Counted from the first letter of the stretch, positions 22,561-33,704 are shown. The stretch is 64,000 bases of DNA from Amphiura filiformis (GCF_039555335.1 NC_092628.1:60561547-60625546); one strand, 5' to 3'. Program-made: numbers and translations. Notes: a model not told the origin generated them from the sequence alone.

Positions 22561-24132
22561 GTAAGTATAATATGCTTTTATAACGAAATAAAAAGCCGCA
22601 TTCTCGATAAATAAAATGTTCACGTTCGTCAATGCATGGCCACATATGGCAGGCAGCTCCCGCCACATCGTTGCCCCTTTTGTTTATTAAATTGTCATCA
22701 CAGTATAGGACTATAATACCTTAAGTTATACAATAATGTTGCATTTCCATGTACAATATGAGTTGATATATTTTTTCGTAGTATTTTAGAGTACATTAAA
22801 CAATGTAAAACATGCTTTTATGGCTTTTGAAACTGAAAGTTCAACTTGCACAACAATGCAATGCATATGGTGCGCCCCTCATATGCATGCTCAGTCAAGC
22901 GTCGTCATCGTGATCACGACTGTCTCACGTTCTAACTACATGTCATGGGTCTGTCATACACAGCCATGCAGCATGTCTGATTTTGTCTGTATTTTATTAT
23001 ATTGATCAGCCTCAAATTGTGTCCTTTGTTTGATCCCTGCCTGGGAGGGTAAAACCGGGGGGGTATAAAAAATGTTGGCAGGCCAAGAGGGCAAAACCAT
23101 TTTGGCAGGCTGAGAGGGGGGGCAGCAATTTTTGTTTGGCATGCCATTTGATAATTTTACTCATAATTATTGCACAGCCCCTTGCCATTTAAAAAGCATA
23201 TCAAGAACATCACTGTCTGAACATTATTTAAACTGAAAACTATTTAATACGCAGAAATGAGCTCCTGGCCTGGTTCCAAAGATAGCTTCTGGTCCTATAG
23301 TTTGTAACTAGTGTAAAATATTGGACACACCAGGAGCCAAAACTGGGCAACCATGGGGTAAAAAAAAAAAGCCGGAGTGTGTGCTTACTAATTAATATTT
23401 GGAAGTGAGCTATTGTTGGAATATCTTTCTTGGATCATCATGGATGCAGGTATCAGAATCCCAGCAGAGCAGACATGACAGAACTTGTAAGCTAGCATAG
23501 TCTTGAATAATTGATCTACACAAAGCTAAAGCCCCACATGAATCTTGTTTTCCAAATCTGCCTACAATAATATTAAATATCCAAAAATATTATAAAGCCA
23601 TCTCAGGTTTTGTTTTTTTGTTGTTACTCACTCAGACCATTTTCCTGGGAAACAATAATTCTCAAAGAATTCTTCAGAACATTAAAAAAGGCCATGATGG
23701 AGAGGGTAACAATGTCATGATGTCCAGGGATTTCGTAATGTTTAATCACCAAGTCTGTCAACAATCAAAGACCCATGAGACATGGATGATCTTGTCAGTA
23801 TTTTTATCACCTCAAAGTCCAGCTGCTTTTAAGAAAAAGAATAAGGAAACGCATTATGCCCCTCTAACTTCAATTCATGCCCCTGATCAAACTTATGAAT
23901 AGTCAATAATGTTAATTATTTAACACCTTGATTTCATTCATACAGGTTTCGCACGACAAGCACCCCCGACTTATCCCCGGACCAGCAACGGATCGGTTTC
24001 AACATCCAAGACAAAGATTTATTTTTCTTACAAAACCTAATACCAGCAAGTCAGAATGGATCCATTCTCGACAGACGCGGAATGTCTTCTGTCCTCGCTC
24101 TTGGGCGAGGCACCCAGCATCTGGTTGGATGA
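22556..24132 (+). promoter_or_regulatory. Second upstream ORF across the leader splice (63 codons)
   Basis: ATGGC at the end of the candidate first exon joins GTTTCGC at 23946 to open a frame of 63 codons ending TGA at 24130-24132. The start is in strong context (aaaATGG). The stop overlaps the in-frame ATG at 24129 as ATGA and lies 17 nt before the preferred ATF4 ATG at 24150. If the splice is right, ribosomes reinitiating here would finish just upstream of, or overlapping, ATF4. It rests wholly on the inferred junction 22560/23946. Confidence 0.4.
22561..23945 (+). other. Presumed first ATF4 intron
   Basis: Bounded by GTAAGT at 22561 and tacag at 23941-23945. It contains no exon I could support. 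Near 23030-23130 are short repeated G-rich phrases (ttggcaggc twice). Frames at 22820-23005 and 23618-23902 have no recognisable content. Confidence 0.45.
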
Positions 24133-24149
24133 CTTGTCAGCTGACCAAG

Positions 24150-26978
24150 ATGGGGAAAAGTGCCATCGGTACTGGGGAGACTTCAGCTTCGGATCTATTC
24201 AGCGAACTGGAACAGGCAGATTCTCTTTTAGGTAAAAGCTGTAAGCAATGTAAAGTGCAATATGAAAAAATGTTTAGGCCCTTGAAACTTGAATCAAAAA
24301 AATTTGGTTGCATTGCATTTTGCGTTGTTATTGTTTTTATCAATAATCAATATAGTTAATGAGCTAAAATGACTGGAGAAGCTCATTAACATATAATTTT
24401 TGCCAATATTTTGTTTAAAATCCATGCATAAATGTTTAGGGTACTTTTATTTTGCATACTTTTGCCTTGAAACTTGGTCAAAGTGTTTCTAATGTGTTCT
24501 AATGTATTGTACAATGAAGCCGCCCCCTAATTTGCATAATAAGCATTTATGTAAATTAGCTCATTAATTATGCAAATTAGAGGGCGGCTTCATTATATAA
24601 TACATAAGAACATATTAGAAACACTTTGACCAAGTTTCAGTGCAAAAATATGCAAAATAAAAGTACCCTGAACATTTTATGCATTGATTTTTAGCAAAAT
24701 ATTGGCAAAAATTACATATTAATGAGCCTTTGCAGGCCTTTTAGCTCATTAACTACTGTAAAACAAGTTAATTTCGCGAGGTATTTAATTTCGCGAATTT
24801 CGCGAGGTCTACAAATTCGCGAAATTAAATACTCATGAAATTGATCCTTGAAAACACACACAGAAAGCTTAAAACAAGCTTTATGTATTTTAAGCTTATT
24901 CTGTCTACACAAACCATCATATTTATATCCATTTACATCGCTCAGAATACAGCATGAAATTAATTTTTCATGATGCATGGAGGTAAAGTAATATTTTAAT
25001 TTTATTAGTGCACATCCATTTTGTTAATTTTTCAGTCTTTCTGGACTTATTTTGACGTTCTTTTTTGATATATTTTCTGGTATTTTTCTTATCAAATCGG
25101 CCATCTTTAACCCCCCTGAGCACTACCTGCCAATCTAACATTGCCTCTGATTGGTCAATTACGTGATAGCTTCATTTTAATCACCAATCAGAATGGAGCT
25201 TTGCAAATAATTTTTTTGCATGGTGAAATTATTCTAACAATGTTGCTGATTGGTCCAATCGATAATGAAAGCTTCTTTTTGGCCAATCGGCAGGTAGTTC
25301 TCATGGGGTTAATTTGTTTATTTCTGAACTCCAGTAATGCACCAACATCCTGAAATAATAGGTTAAATCCACGTGTCATTTAAAAGCTATGCATGGTCTT
25401 CAATCTTTAGGAAGAGGAGAGGAACTTAGGCTAATTTGTTACAGCATTGTGGGTAATAGGCAAGGGGCATTGGGAATAAGGTAATCAAATATGGCCGATG
25501 GTCAAACTCGGAAGTGGTAAAATATCGCAAAACTATCATGAAAATAGACAGTCAAAATGACAAAATATATAAAAAATCAAGGTTTAATCTGAATTACTAG
25601 ATATTCATTGTACATTATAGGCCAAGAAAAGGGAAATTTATCCAGTGTTTAGAGGGATGTAAACGGATAGAAATATTAAAGTTAGTGCAGAATTCTGTGA
25701 AGTTCAAAATTTGGCATACTTTGTAGGTGTAAGCTTATATCGAAATTGTAAATTCGCGAAATTAAATACTCGCGAAAATGTCGATCATCACCAATTCGCG
25801 AAATAAAGTACCCGCGAAATTAAAGTGTTTTACAGTATATTGATTATTGACAAAAAGAGCATATAAATTGATGTGTTATGGAAACCATATGTCCGATTTA
25901 CTCAAAACAAAAGTCATATTGATCAGTGTACTTTACCCTACTCAATTAATCTGTTTAAAACATGCTCAAAGCATTTCCTAATTTCTAGAAAATGCATCCA
26001 ATACCACCTTAACTTAACATATAAAAATAATTTGGGGTGAACTGGTGATACACCTTAGTTGCACATATGTTGACCAGGAAAATACATGTTTTATTATTTG
26101 CAGGTGATTCTGAACCTCTTCCTGAATGGATGTCGGAGAAGGTCTCCCTAGCCTCGTGGCTAGAGGCAGTAGACACCAAACCATCAGACCTGGTAATGGA
26201 GTCGTCTCTGCCATTAGACCCATCAAAATTGGATCTGGGTACCTCCTTGGAAGTACCCATTCCTTCAGAAGAATTACTCGACACACTTATTGTGGACACA
26301 AGGTTTGCACCCCAGCCCCCTTCTCCAGGGGAGGCACAGGCTCCTGATCTGCTGGCTCTTTCTCCAGCGAACTCATTGTTTGGAGATGATGCATCATATT
26401 CCAGCCCTTCTCCCAGCCCAAGTATTGGTAGTCCAGTATCTCCAAGTTCAAGCAATGAGAGTCCAGCATCCCCATTTGAACTCGTTCAAGAGCCTGCAGC
26501 CTCCACTAACCATGGAGATGTGAACCTGACAACGATTGATGCCAGTGAATTACTCAAGAGCATTGTACAATCGCCCACTATTACTAGCGGTGATATACCT
26601 TTGAACATTAATGGCGCCTCAATTGAAGTACGGATTGTTATAGAGCCACCTACATGTACTGCTGAAACACCACCTGCAGTAGAGATGGAAACTCCTAAGC
26701 AGAAGTCTAGAGCAAGGCCGAAAGTTAAGTCTGTGTCTGACCCAGTGATAAAGAAAAGCAAGAAGCGAGATCAGAACAAGCGAGCTGCAACAAGGTATCG
26801 GCATAAGAAGCGTAGTGAGCAGGAAGTGCTAGAAGATGAAAGGGATGGGTTAGAAAAGACCAACAAAGACTTAAATGATAAGGTGGACTCTATTTCAAGA
26901 GAGATCAAATATCTCAAGGACTTGCTTGCAGAGGTGTACAAAGTGAAAGGGGAGATAAAGGTTATGCAGAAGCGTTAG
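24150..26978 (+). CDS. ATF4: ATF4-like bZIP transcription factor
   Basis: CDS joins 24150-24231 and 26104-26978 (957 nt, 318 aa). ATG 24150 has strong context (aagATGG); ATG 24129 in the same frame is a weaker alternative adding seven residues. The first exon gives an acidic stretch (SDLFSELEQADSLL) continuing across the splice into GDSEPLPEWMSEKVSLASWL. A Ser/Pro-rich middle follows (residues ~95-150). The bZIP is at 244-318: basic region KRDQNKRAATRYRHKKRSEQ, where NKRAATRYRHKKR matches the ATF4/ATF5 signature, then heptads L270, L277, L284, I291, L298. ATF4 is the effector of the integrated stress response, binding C/EBP-ATF composite sites to drive amino-acid and redox genes. Two coding exons with an overlapping uORF fit the family. 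No canonical DSGxxS degron was seen. An AATAAA at 27632-27637 is a plausible poly(A) signal. Confidence 0.88.
24355..24754. repeat. ~400-bp palindromic element in ATF4 intron
   Basis: The left arm (agttaatgagctaaaa, then gctcattaaca..., ttgccaatattttg, gtgtttctaatgtgttct, gaagccgcccc) is mirrored on the right (ggcggcttcatt, agaacatattagaaacac, caaaatattggcaa, ttttagctcattaact). The centre is near 24555. It is a foldback MITE without coding potential. It would form a long hairpin in the pre-mRNA, within the intron right after the uORF-bearing exon. Confidence 0.85.
24756..25845. mobile_element. TIR element with TACTGTAAAAC ends and AATTTCGCG motifs
   Basis: The left end actactgtaaaacaagttaatttcgcg is inverted at the right end (cgcgaaattaaagtgttttacagtata). 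TTCGCGA / AATTCGCG phrases are repeated several times inside both ends (24769-24835 and 25745-25825). It is about 1.09 kb, and the interior frames (25141-25353 and its antisense) are unremarkable. It is a non-autonomous DNA transposon within the ATF4 intron. Confidence 0.75.
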
Positions 26979-27084
26979 TGAAACACTGTAGTACAGTAGG
27001 AAGCTAGTCAAATTGCAAAGTCAAAGTGAAATGTAGCATGCTACTGCTAGGAAAAAAAAATGTTGCCAAAAGCTGATACCTTTT

Positions 27085-27484
27085 TAAGGTGCAGTCCACC
27101 AAATTAATGCAGATTAGATCCAGTCCAAATGCTCTTTCAGTACTTATTCCATACCAAGTATTATATTCAGTTGTGCAAGTTCTGGGAAAACGCTTTCTTT
27201 AAAATAGCTCTATATTTTGGTCATTTACTGGACATACTGCCAAAGTCTTTCAACTGTTTATCAAGCACAAATGGAAATTATTTGAATTCTGTGTTGACTT
27301 GAGGTCCACCCAGGATTCAAATGTAATTTCTGTTTTGTGCTACATATAGACGGTTGAAAGACTTGGCTGTATATCCAGAAACAAGCCAAAATAGAGAGCA
27401 ATTTAACATTGCAGAATATAATTTACTTGGCATCTAAACCTGATACCAGTAAATCTGCATAACTCTGGTGGAATGCACCTTTTA
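27085..27484. mobile_element. 400-bp foldback MITE
   Basis: Ends ttaaggtgcagtccaccaaa and tctggtggaatgcaccttttaa are inverted and flanked by TTAA. Pairing continues inward over most of the element (gccaaagtctttcaactg against cggttgaaagacttggc; caagcacaaatggaaattatttgaat against attcaaatgtaatttctgttttgtgc). It lies in the probable ATF4 3' UTR if the signal at 27632 is used. Confidence 0.8.
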
Positions 27485-27690
27485 AGTGTACAGTGTTTTA
27501 CTCTGCTTCTGGACGTTGTCAGTAGCTCATGCTATTTGTTCAATGTATTATAATTATGTTGTAAATAACGGGCCTATAGTGGCCATTGACCAGTGTGTTG
27601 AATAATTCCTCATTTTGTTGGTAATTGTCCAAATAAATATGGGGGGGGGCAGATATCACCGCTTTCAATATATCTATTAATCTAATGCAG

Positions 27691-27838
27691 CCCATACAAT
27701 GTTATTGATCAATATTGCAGATTGTAAATGCAGGAGTAGATACAAAATCTACCATTGTGCGTGTACAATGGTAGATTTTGAATCCACTCTTGTATCAAGC
27801 GTCTTTGATATTGATCAAAAAATTGAATGTGTATGGGT
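27691..27838. repeat. ~150-bp imperfect hairpin
   Basis: cccatacaatgttattgatcaat on the left pairs with attgatcaaaaaattgaatgtgtatggg-type sequence on the right. The tip is acaaaatctaccattgt...acaatggtagattttg. It is non-coding and probably a small foldback element. Confidence 0.75.
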
Positions 27839-30800
27839 CGCTTAAAGTTGAGTGCTGGGCCATTATTGTATATTTGATGGAATCATGTACATAGCATTTT
27901 TTGTCGAAAATAGTGATTACTCTGTTCTAGGGATTGTTTTCAAGGAACTAAACTGCTTATTATGTGGTGGTACATCTGTATCTGTTTGGTTCATGACTCA
28001 AATCTGTGGAACCCTGCAGAATTGAGCTCTTGATATAAACATTCCCTATAATACTCTAAAATCTATTTTCACCAAAGTCATGACCTGATAGAAATTTGAT
28101 TACCTTACAGAAATTTGAAACAATTGCAATGTGTTAACTGAAAAATTGGGGATCCTACAGGAAGCAAAGTCTGATTGGAGTGTCTGCTTTCAATTCAATC
28201 ACAAGTTAACTAAATTTGATTTGGCATTGGGTCGATATTTTAGTTACAATTCAGTAGAAACTCCTGATCCTCATAGCTTCTCAAAAATGTTAAGAAAACT
28301 AGCATTTTTGGCATGTTGTTGAATAGAACTTTCCAAACTTTGTGTGACTTGTGATTGTACATGTAAGTTGTTTATTAATTAAATTCCCAAATTATATTTA
28401 AAATTTAAATAAATTTTATTTGAACACTAAAAAAATTATTTTGTGTTAAATACGGAAGCCAAGCTCAATGCAAGAAGTACAGTTCATTGCTGTGCACAAG
28501 GAAACAACTGTAATATTATTTTGTGAAATAGTTAACTGAAGGGTTCAACTTTCAATTTTAATTCTCAATGTAAAATGTTAGTTAAAAATTGTAAAGTCCT
28601 GTGTGTCCGATTTGCTCAAGATTTCAGATGAGCATTTCACTGTTCTTGAAAACTATGGTACATTGGTACTATCCACATTACGTAATGAAATTTAATAAAA
28701 ATTGTCCTCTGAAAGATTTGAACCATTCTGTACTATTCTTGTGTACAATGTTTGTGGATATCCACTGTAGAATTAGTGTATCTTTCATTTGAATACCTGT
28801 CATCGTTTCTATTTATTTTCCGAAAAATTGCCAGTAAATGTGATATAAATGGATTTTTTTTTTTTTTTGGTTTGGTTTTGTACAGAACAGGTGCATCACA
28901 GTTCCAGATGGCATAAACATCTTCGCATTTCAAATTTTTGAGTGAATGAAATAAATTAATTGAAATGCAAAAGTTATGGATCTGCGAATCTCATCTGTGG
29001 GTAACTTACAACAAAATACTGCATCAAACTTTTGTTGATATCTGATGCAGCAAGTTGTTGTAGTTTCTGCACCTCAAAAAATATTTTTATTCCATCAGGG
29101 TTATTATTATTACTTTTGTTATGTTACTTTTTGAATAGAATAACATTAAAAATATTTACTCAGATGACAACAAACAATTTGTGATAGTGTTTCTTTATTT
29201 GTTTGTACAGATACTGATTAAAGAGGTTTGGACTTCGCTCGATTTATGACTGGTAAAAAATACACAAGGGACATTCCACCCAACACTCCCATCATGTACA
29301 AGAGGAAAGTGTTGTTTATCATACCCTTGTTCTGAAACCATAGAATGTGAAAAAAACAAATGTGAAACGCATCTCACTTTACGTATTTCAGCTGATTTTA
29401 AGCTATCTTTTTTTTTTAAAGTACAATGGACGTCGAAAAATACAAACAACACAATTGGGCAAAAGTTTTGAACATTCAGAGATACTGTCCTTGAAATAAG
29501 AGAATATAATTCATACAGTACTAAGTATCGAAGGAAAACGTGCTCTGGAAAAACTGCGACAAACAACCCAAGGTACGGTACTGTGTTAGAAAATATAACT
29601 ACTTATCTTGGAATACACTAGTGCAGAATACATCGGGAATATTTTTTTTTTAAGAATAATATTTGAGACAATTTGTAAGCAATGGAATAAATCGCCAAAA
29701 TATGAATATTCCCGATGCATTCTGGCACCCGATACAATGGCTATAATTATAACACAAGAACAGTGGCAAGCACACTGCAACGGGTCGATAGCCATGACAG
29801 TGACAAAAAAGTTGGGGTTACATCCCAGGGGTTACATAATTTACAATAATTATATTTGGGCCTGCTACATTGGTTAGAAATCCGGCATAGCGTCATATAG
29901 TGCAAAGGACATCGGTAGTACCATAATGTATGTGATCAACTATACCCAATTCGGTGTAAATTATTAGAAAAGTCGCAGGAAAACTTCTGTCGACTTGCAA
30001 TGGCTGTGAAATTACCTAATTGTATATATTATACAGTTCTTATTTGAAGAAATTTCTATTTTACACTGAAAAGGATCGTTCTGATATACATTCGATAGTG
30101 TAGGTAGAATACTGCAGATCGATCATCGGAGAGTAGATCAATTTATTATTTATACACACCGTTTTCATGTTTGGTACCGGTATAATTATAAATTATAAAC
30201 AAGTACAATACAATTTAAAAATGGAGTGGTTCTCACACTATAGCTGGCCTGGCACATCTCTTAAGGGTAGAGCGAGGTATTGGTGAAGCAACCTAAAAAT
30301 CGATTTTCATTATCTAGATCAATATATTATTGAAAATTAACACCTTGATGTTTTGCAAAAGTTCATTATACAAATCGTATACTTTGCAAATTTGCTTAAT
30401 TTATTGTTGTTTATGAGTTATGTATGTTTTACAAAAGTGTTGTTGTTTCAGCTCTCTTTACAACGTAACTCAACCGCAGCATCTATAAAAGTACTAAGGA
30501 TATCTGTGATATTTTAATTCTTCTACATGCTCGCTATGAATTGAGCAATGCAGTTTTTGCCAAAGCTCTACTACCATTCGTAAGATGCTGTGAACTACCA
30601 AATCACAACAGTTTAAAATAATTAATAACCTTAATGGAATTCTCTAGTACCGGGCCTAGTTCATTCACTTGGCCTGAATCTGTTTTCAAATATCTGTGAG
30701 GTCTAAACTTTCATTGTTACATTCATGTTAAATTATGACCGTACCACGTTAGGAAATCAAAATATTATTTAAAAATTTCACTTTGACCCTCACAAAACCT

Positions 30801-31180
30801 GTGAAAGCAATCTCGTCGCTTCCTTTCAATGACCAAAAAAAGGCCATCGGATATAGTGTAGTGCGCCCTGAATATTAGTGGCCGTATAATAGTAATACTG
30901 CCCTCTATTTTTATAGATTTTTTTCATGTCATGCCTTTGGAACTAGCTGAGCTGGCCCAATGCATACAAAAATTCAGGAATGATCAGTGAGAAATTTAGT
31001 ATATTTGGTGAGAACTGCGCTTGTTGCATGTAATCTTTGCTCTGCGGAGTCGGGAAGTATATAATAAGGCTACATAGGCCTCCAATGTAGTCGAGCTGGC
31101 TGTAAAAGTAACCCCGGCTTTGTTTGGCATAAAGTTCCCGGGGAAAGTTCAATCTGAATTATAAATAGTTCAATACAACA

Positions 31181-31681
31181 TCATAAATGACGCATGTGGT
31201 TTTCATGTGTTTCATGCCCATATGTTACCAGCGGATTTGATAAGGAAACGGCAACTGCTGAATCCTGAACAGTTCCAATAGCGTTATTATTATTTTTATA
31301 CAAGTCCACCATGTTCACTTTAACTCCATATCTACACCTTACAGCAAACATTTCACATCCATAAAATTGTAAATTGTACCACTCCACTCCAACCTGCTCT
31401 AAAGCAGCTTCAACGATTTTCTCGGACTCCAAAGCAGGATATTTCAGTACTTTATGTTTCAAGTTATTAATTCTAACTAGACTCCCGCCAGCCGCAGACA
31501 AAATATGTTCTTTCTTGATCCACGGTTGTTTTACGTGAACCACACTCTCATCTCCAATGTAAACTGCCCAGTGATTAAAGCTGCACTTTGGATGGTTAAT
31601 TTCTATGAGGTCACCAGGTTCACACCTTTCCAGTATCCGATCAGCAGTGAAGAATTTATTATTCACGGTGCCCATGCTCAA
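31181..31681 (-). CDS. LRAT/PLAAT-fold (H-rev107-type) acyltransferase-like protein
   Basis: A single uninterrupted frame of 166 codons. The LRAT/NlpC-P60-type fold is shown by EPGDLIEI (residues 21-28), the histidine motif NHWAVYIGDESVVHV with H37 and H49 twelve residues apart, and the cysteine motif FYGCEMFAVRCRYG with C109. These match the His-His-Cys catalytic set of PLAAT/LRAT enzymes, where the usual motif reads NCEHF. Family members move acyl chains between phospholipids and amines or lysolipids at membranes. Length is normal for PLAAT (160-170 aa), but I see no hydrophobic C-terminal anchor; the tail is polar and His-rich. The start could be M1 or M3. No introns are visible, so it is either a genuine single-exon gene or a retrocopy that stayed open. 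Substrate is unknown. Confidence 0.82.
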   Translation of the reverse strand: MSMGTVNNKFFTADRILERCEPGDLIEINHPKCSFNHWAVYIGDESVVHVKQPWIKKEHILSAAGGSLVRINNLKHKVLKYPALESEKIVEAALEQVGVEWYNLQFYGCEMFAVRCRYGVKVNMVDLYKNNNNAIGTVQDSAVAVSLSNPLVTYGHETHENHMRHL

Positions 31682-32713
31682 TTAGTCTGTAGTGAAATAA
31701 AAAGTGTATAGTTAATTAGTTGGCGATAAAGTAAAATCATGCACATCAGTGAACTCATCAATTGCAATTTACAAGACGAGAACTTATTGTTTACTTATTT
31801 AAAAAATGTTTGGGGCGTAAACATGACGGCGTGTAAATCGAATTAAACTAAATTGGCTGCATGGCATCAAGGCTTTAAATTGTCACCACACAAGAACTCA
31901 CACATTCCCCGTATGCCGGCATCTGTTATAGTATATCAATTCTCCGATTATTTCATGTTCGACTTTTTTGTACACCTTGTAGTTGAACGTGAAATGATAA
32001 TTGCACAAACTCCTAAATAAGACATTTTCATTTTAGAACCTTGGAAAAACTAAATGGTACATTTAGGGGTCTACATGCATGCATGTTAGGCCTATGTGTA
32101 TATCTTGATCATATATAATTATGCCGATTTTGTTGATTAGTTATAGGCCTACACATCACCCGGGACACAACCTGATACTAGGCCTATAAACTAATTTCCA
32201 CGAATAAAGTATCACGACTTTTAATTTAAAAGTTAAATTATTATTTTTTTTTTTTGATGGTGATGATTACCCTTCTGTTACACCCTATATAGTGAAGCAA
32301 ATTCGTTTAACTATGAACATTGACCCTACTTGACTTTCGCGTTTGATTGAGTAAACTATATGATTGTATTGCTCGCCAAGGTTTAATTCGAGCCTTGATT
32401 TATAACCTGTGTCATCCAAACTAATGATGATTTGTTACCTGCATGTCCCGTACAATATAAATGGCATGGCATGTCAACTGCAAGTCTTTTCAGAACAATA
32501 AATTGTTGCCAGACAATTTTAGTTTACACTTTTCAGTTTAGTATGAGAGGCCATTCTGGGTCAAATTATGCATTCTTGGGTGTATCCTAATTCGTGCAAG
32601 AGAATACGAAACAAATCCCAACTCTATAATCCTAACCCTAATCCTACCCTAACCCGTACCCTAACCCTATAACCCTAATTCCTAACCCTAACTCTAATCC
32701 TATAAGGATATAA
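31682..32713. other. Upstream flank of the PLAAT-like gene, with telomere-like repeats
   Basis: No gene seen. It presumably includes the promoter of the minus-strand PLAAT-like gene. A degenerate CCCTAA cluster occupies 32623-32705. Confidence 0.5.
32623..32705. repeat. Degenerate telomere-like repeat (CCCTAA)n
   Basis: Phrases such as taatcctaaccctaatcc, taccctaacccgtaccc and ctaaccctataaccctaatt recur for about 80 bp. This is the CCCTAA strand of the metazoan TTAGGG telomere repeat in degenerate form, internal to the chromosome and next to a transposon end. Confidence 0.75.
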
Positions 32714-33704
32714 CCCCGGGGGGTCACTCTCACACAAAAGTGCCTCCCACCCGCGTCCGAACACCTCTGAAATGCACCCTTAATGGCGAATTTTCACATA
32801 ACCAAATTGCCCCCCTTAAAGCCATATTATAACATTTGCTGTTGAGGACGCCCTCACTGATTTTTTAAAATTCATTTTTTACACAATTATATTGTACTTT
32901 ATTAAACCAATATACCCTGCAAAAATCAAGACTCTAGGTGCTGTAGTTTTGTCAAAATCCGATATTTTGAATAAAGCGCCGGAACCGGCGTCTTATTATT
33001 ACGATGGAATTATTAGTCGAACGCATACACGATGCTCATAACACACAGTGCGGGACGGTGATCTACACAACAAAGGGTCGTACCATAACATGACCGAAGG
33101 AGTGGTACGTATTGGCGACATACGCGCTGGTAGTAAATTCCAATTTTCTTTGCTTTGACGTAGTTGTTCGGCTCAAAAATAAAAGGGGATATATCTGACA
33201 GTAAAAACTAACATTTTATGTCAAAGAAATGTTAATCTATTTTGTATGATAATGTTATAATATTGCTTTAATGGCGAAACATATGCAAAATCCTACCCTA
33301 AATGGCGTAGCACATGCAAAAACCATAGAGCCTACCCTAAATGGCGTCAACTTGGAAATATCTTTATTGATACTAAGTGGCGTAAACAGGGAAATGAGCT
33401 AATTTGATACCCAAGGTGTCTTTTGGATGTTGCAGACATATAGATACTGAAGAAAACATGTACAAAAGTAACAAAAGTGGTGATTTTTATCAAATTAGTG
33501 CAAACTCACTCAAACAATAATATTACTAACCCTAAACGTCTAAGGATTTGGCTGAAAAAGGACCCCTAAATGGCGATGCCTTCTGAAAAAGTACCCCTTT
33601 TTCAAAAAGACGTCGACGCCGCTGTGTGGTGAAAAACATACCCTTTTAGACGTTTTTCTTGGACACGGGTGCGTAGCAAGTCAAGTAGTGAGCGACCCCC
33701 GGGG
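32714..33704. mobile_element. 1-kb element with CCCCGGGGGGTCAC ends
   Basis: ataaccccggggggtcactc at the left is inverted at the right as gagcgacccccggggatata. Internally, ctaaatggcg(t) phrases recur (33255-33570: aatggcgaaacatatgcaaaatcc, aatggcgtagcacatgcaaaaacc, aatggcgtcaacttgg). No transposase frame is present. Non-autonomous TIR element. Confidence 0.7.

Larger units (their letters stand above)
24056..26107 (+). promoter_or_regulatory. ATF4 overlapping uORF (59 codons), equivalent of vertebrate uORF2
   Basis: ATG at 24056 (A at -3, G at +4) opens a frame that reaches the donor at 24231 and, after splicing to 26104, terminates at once in TGA (26105-26107): 59 codons. It starts 94 nt before the preferred ATF4 ATG and overlaps the ATF4 CDS by 86 nt in another frame. 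Vertebrate ATF4 uORF2 is also about 59 codons with an ~83-nt overlap, so the inhibitory architecture appears conserved. An alternative is that this acidic, leucine-rich frame is the true N-terminus joined by a sequencing frameshift. Confidence 0.72.
26979..31180. other. ATF4 3' UTR and intergenic sequence to the PLAAT-like gene
   Basis: AATAAA at 27632-27637 is followed by a G-run; further AATAAA hexamers occur near 28950. The stretch holds a foldback MITE (27085-27484), a 150-bp hairpin (27691-27838) and a small inverted repeat at 29622-29725 (gcagaatacatcgggaatatt against aatattcccgatgcattctggc). I saw no coding gene. Confidence 0.55.
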
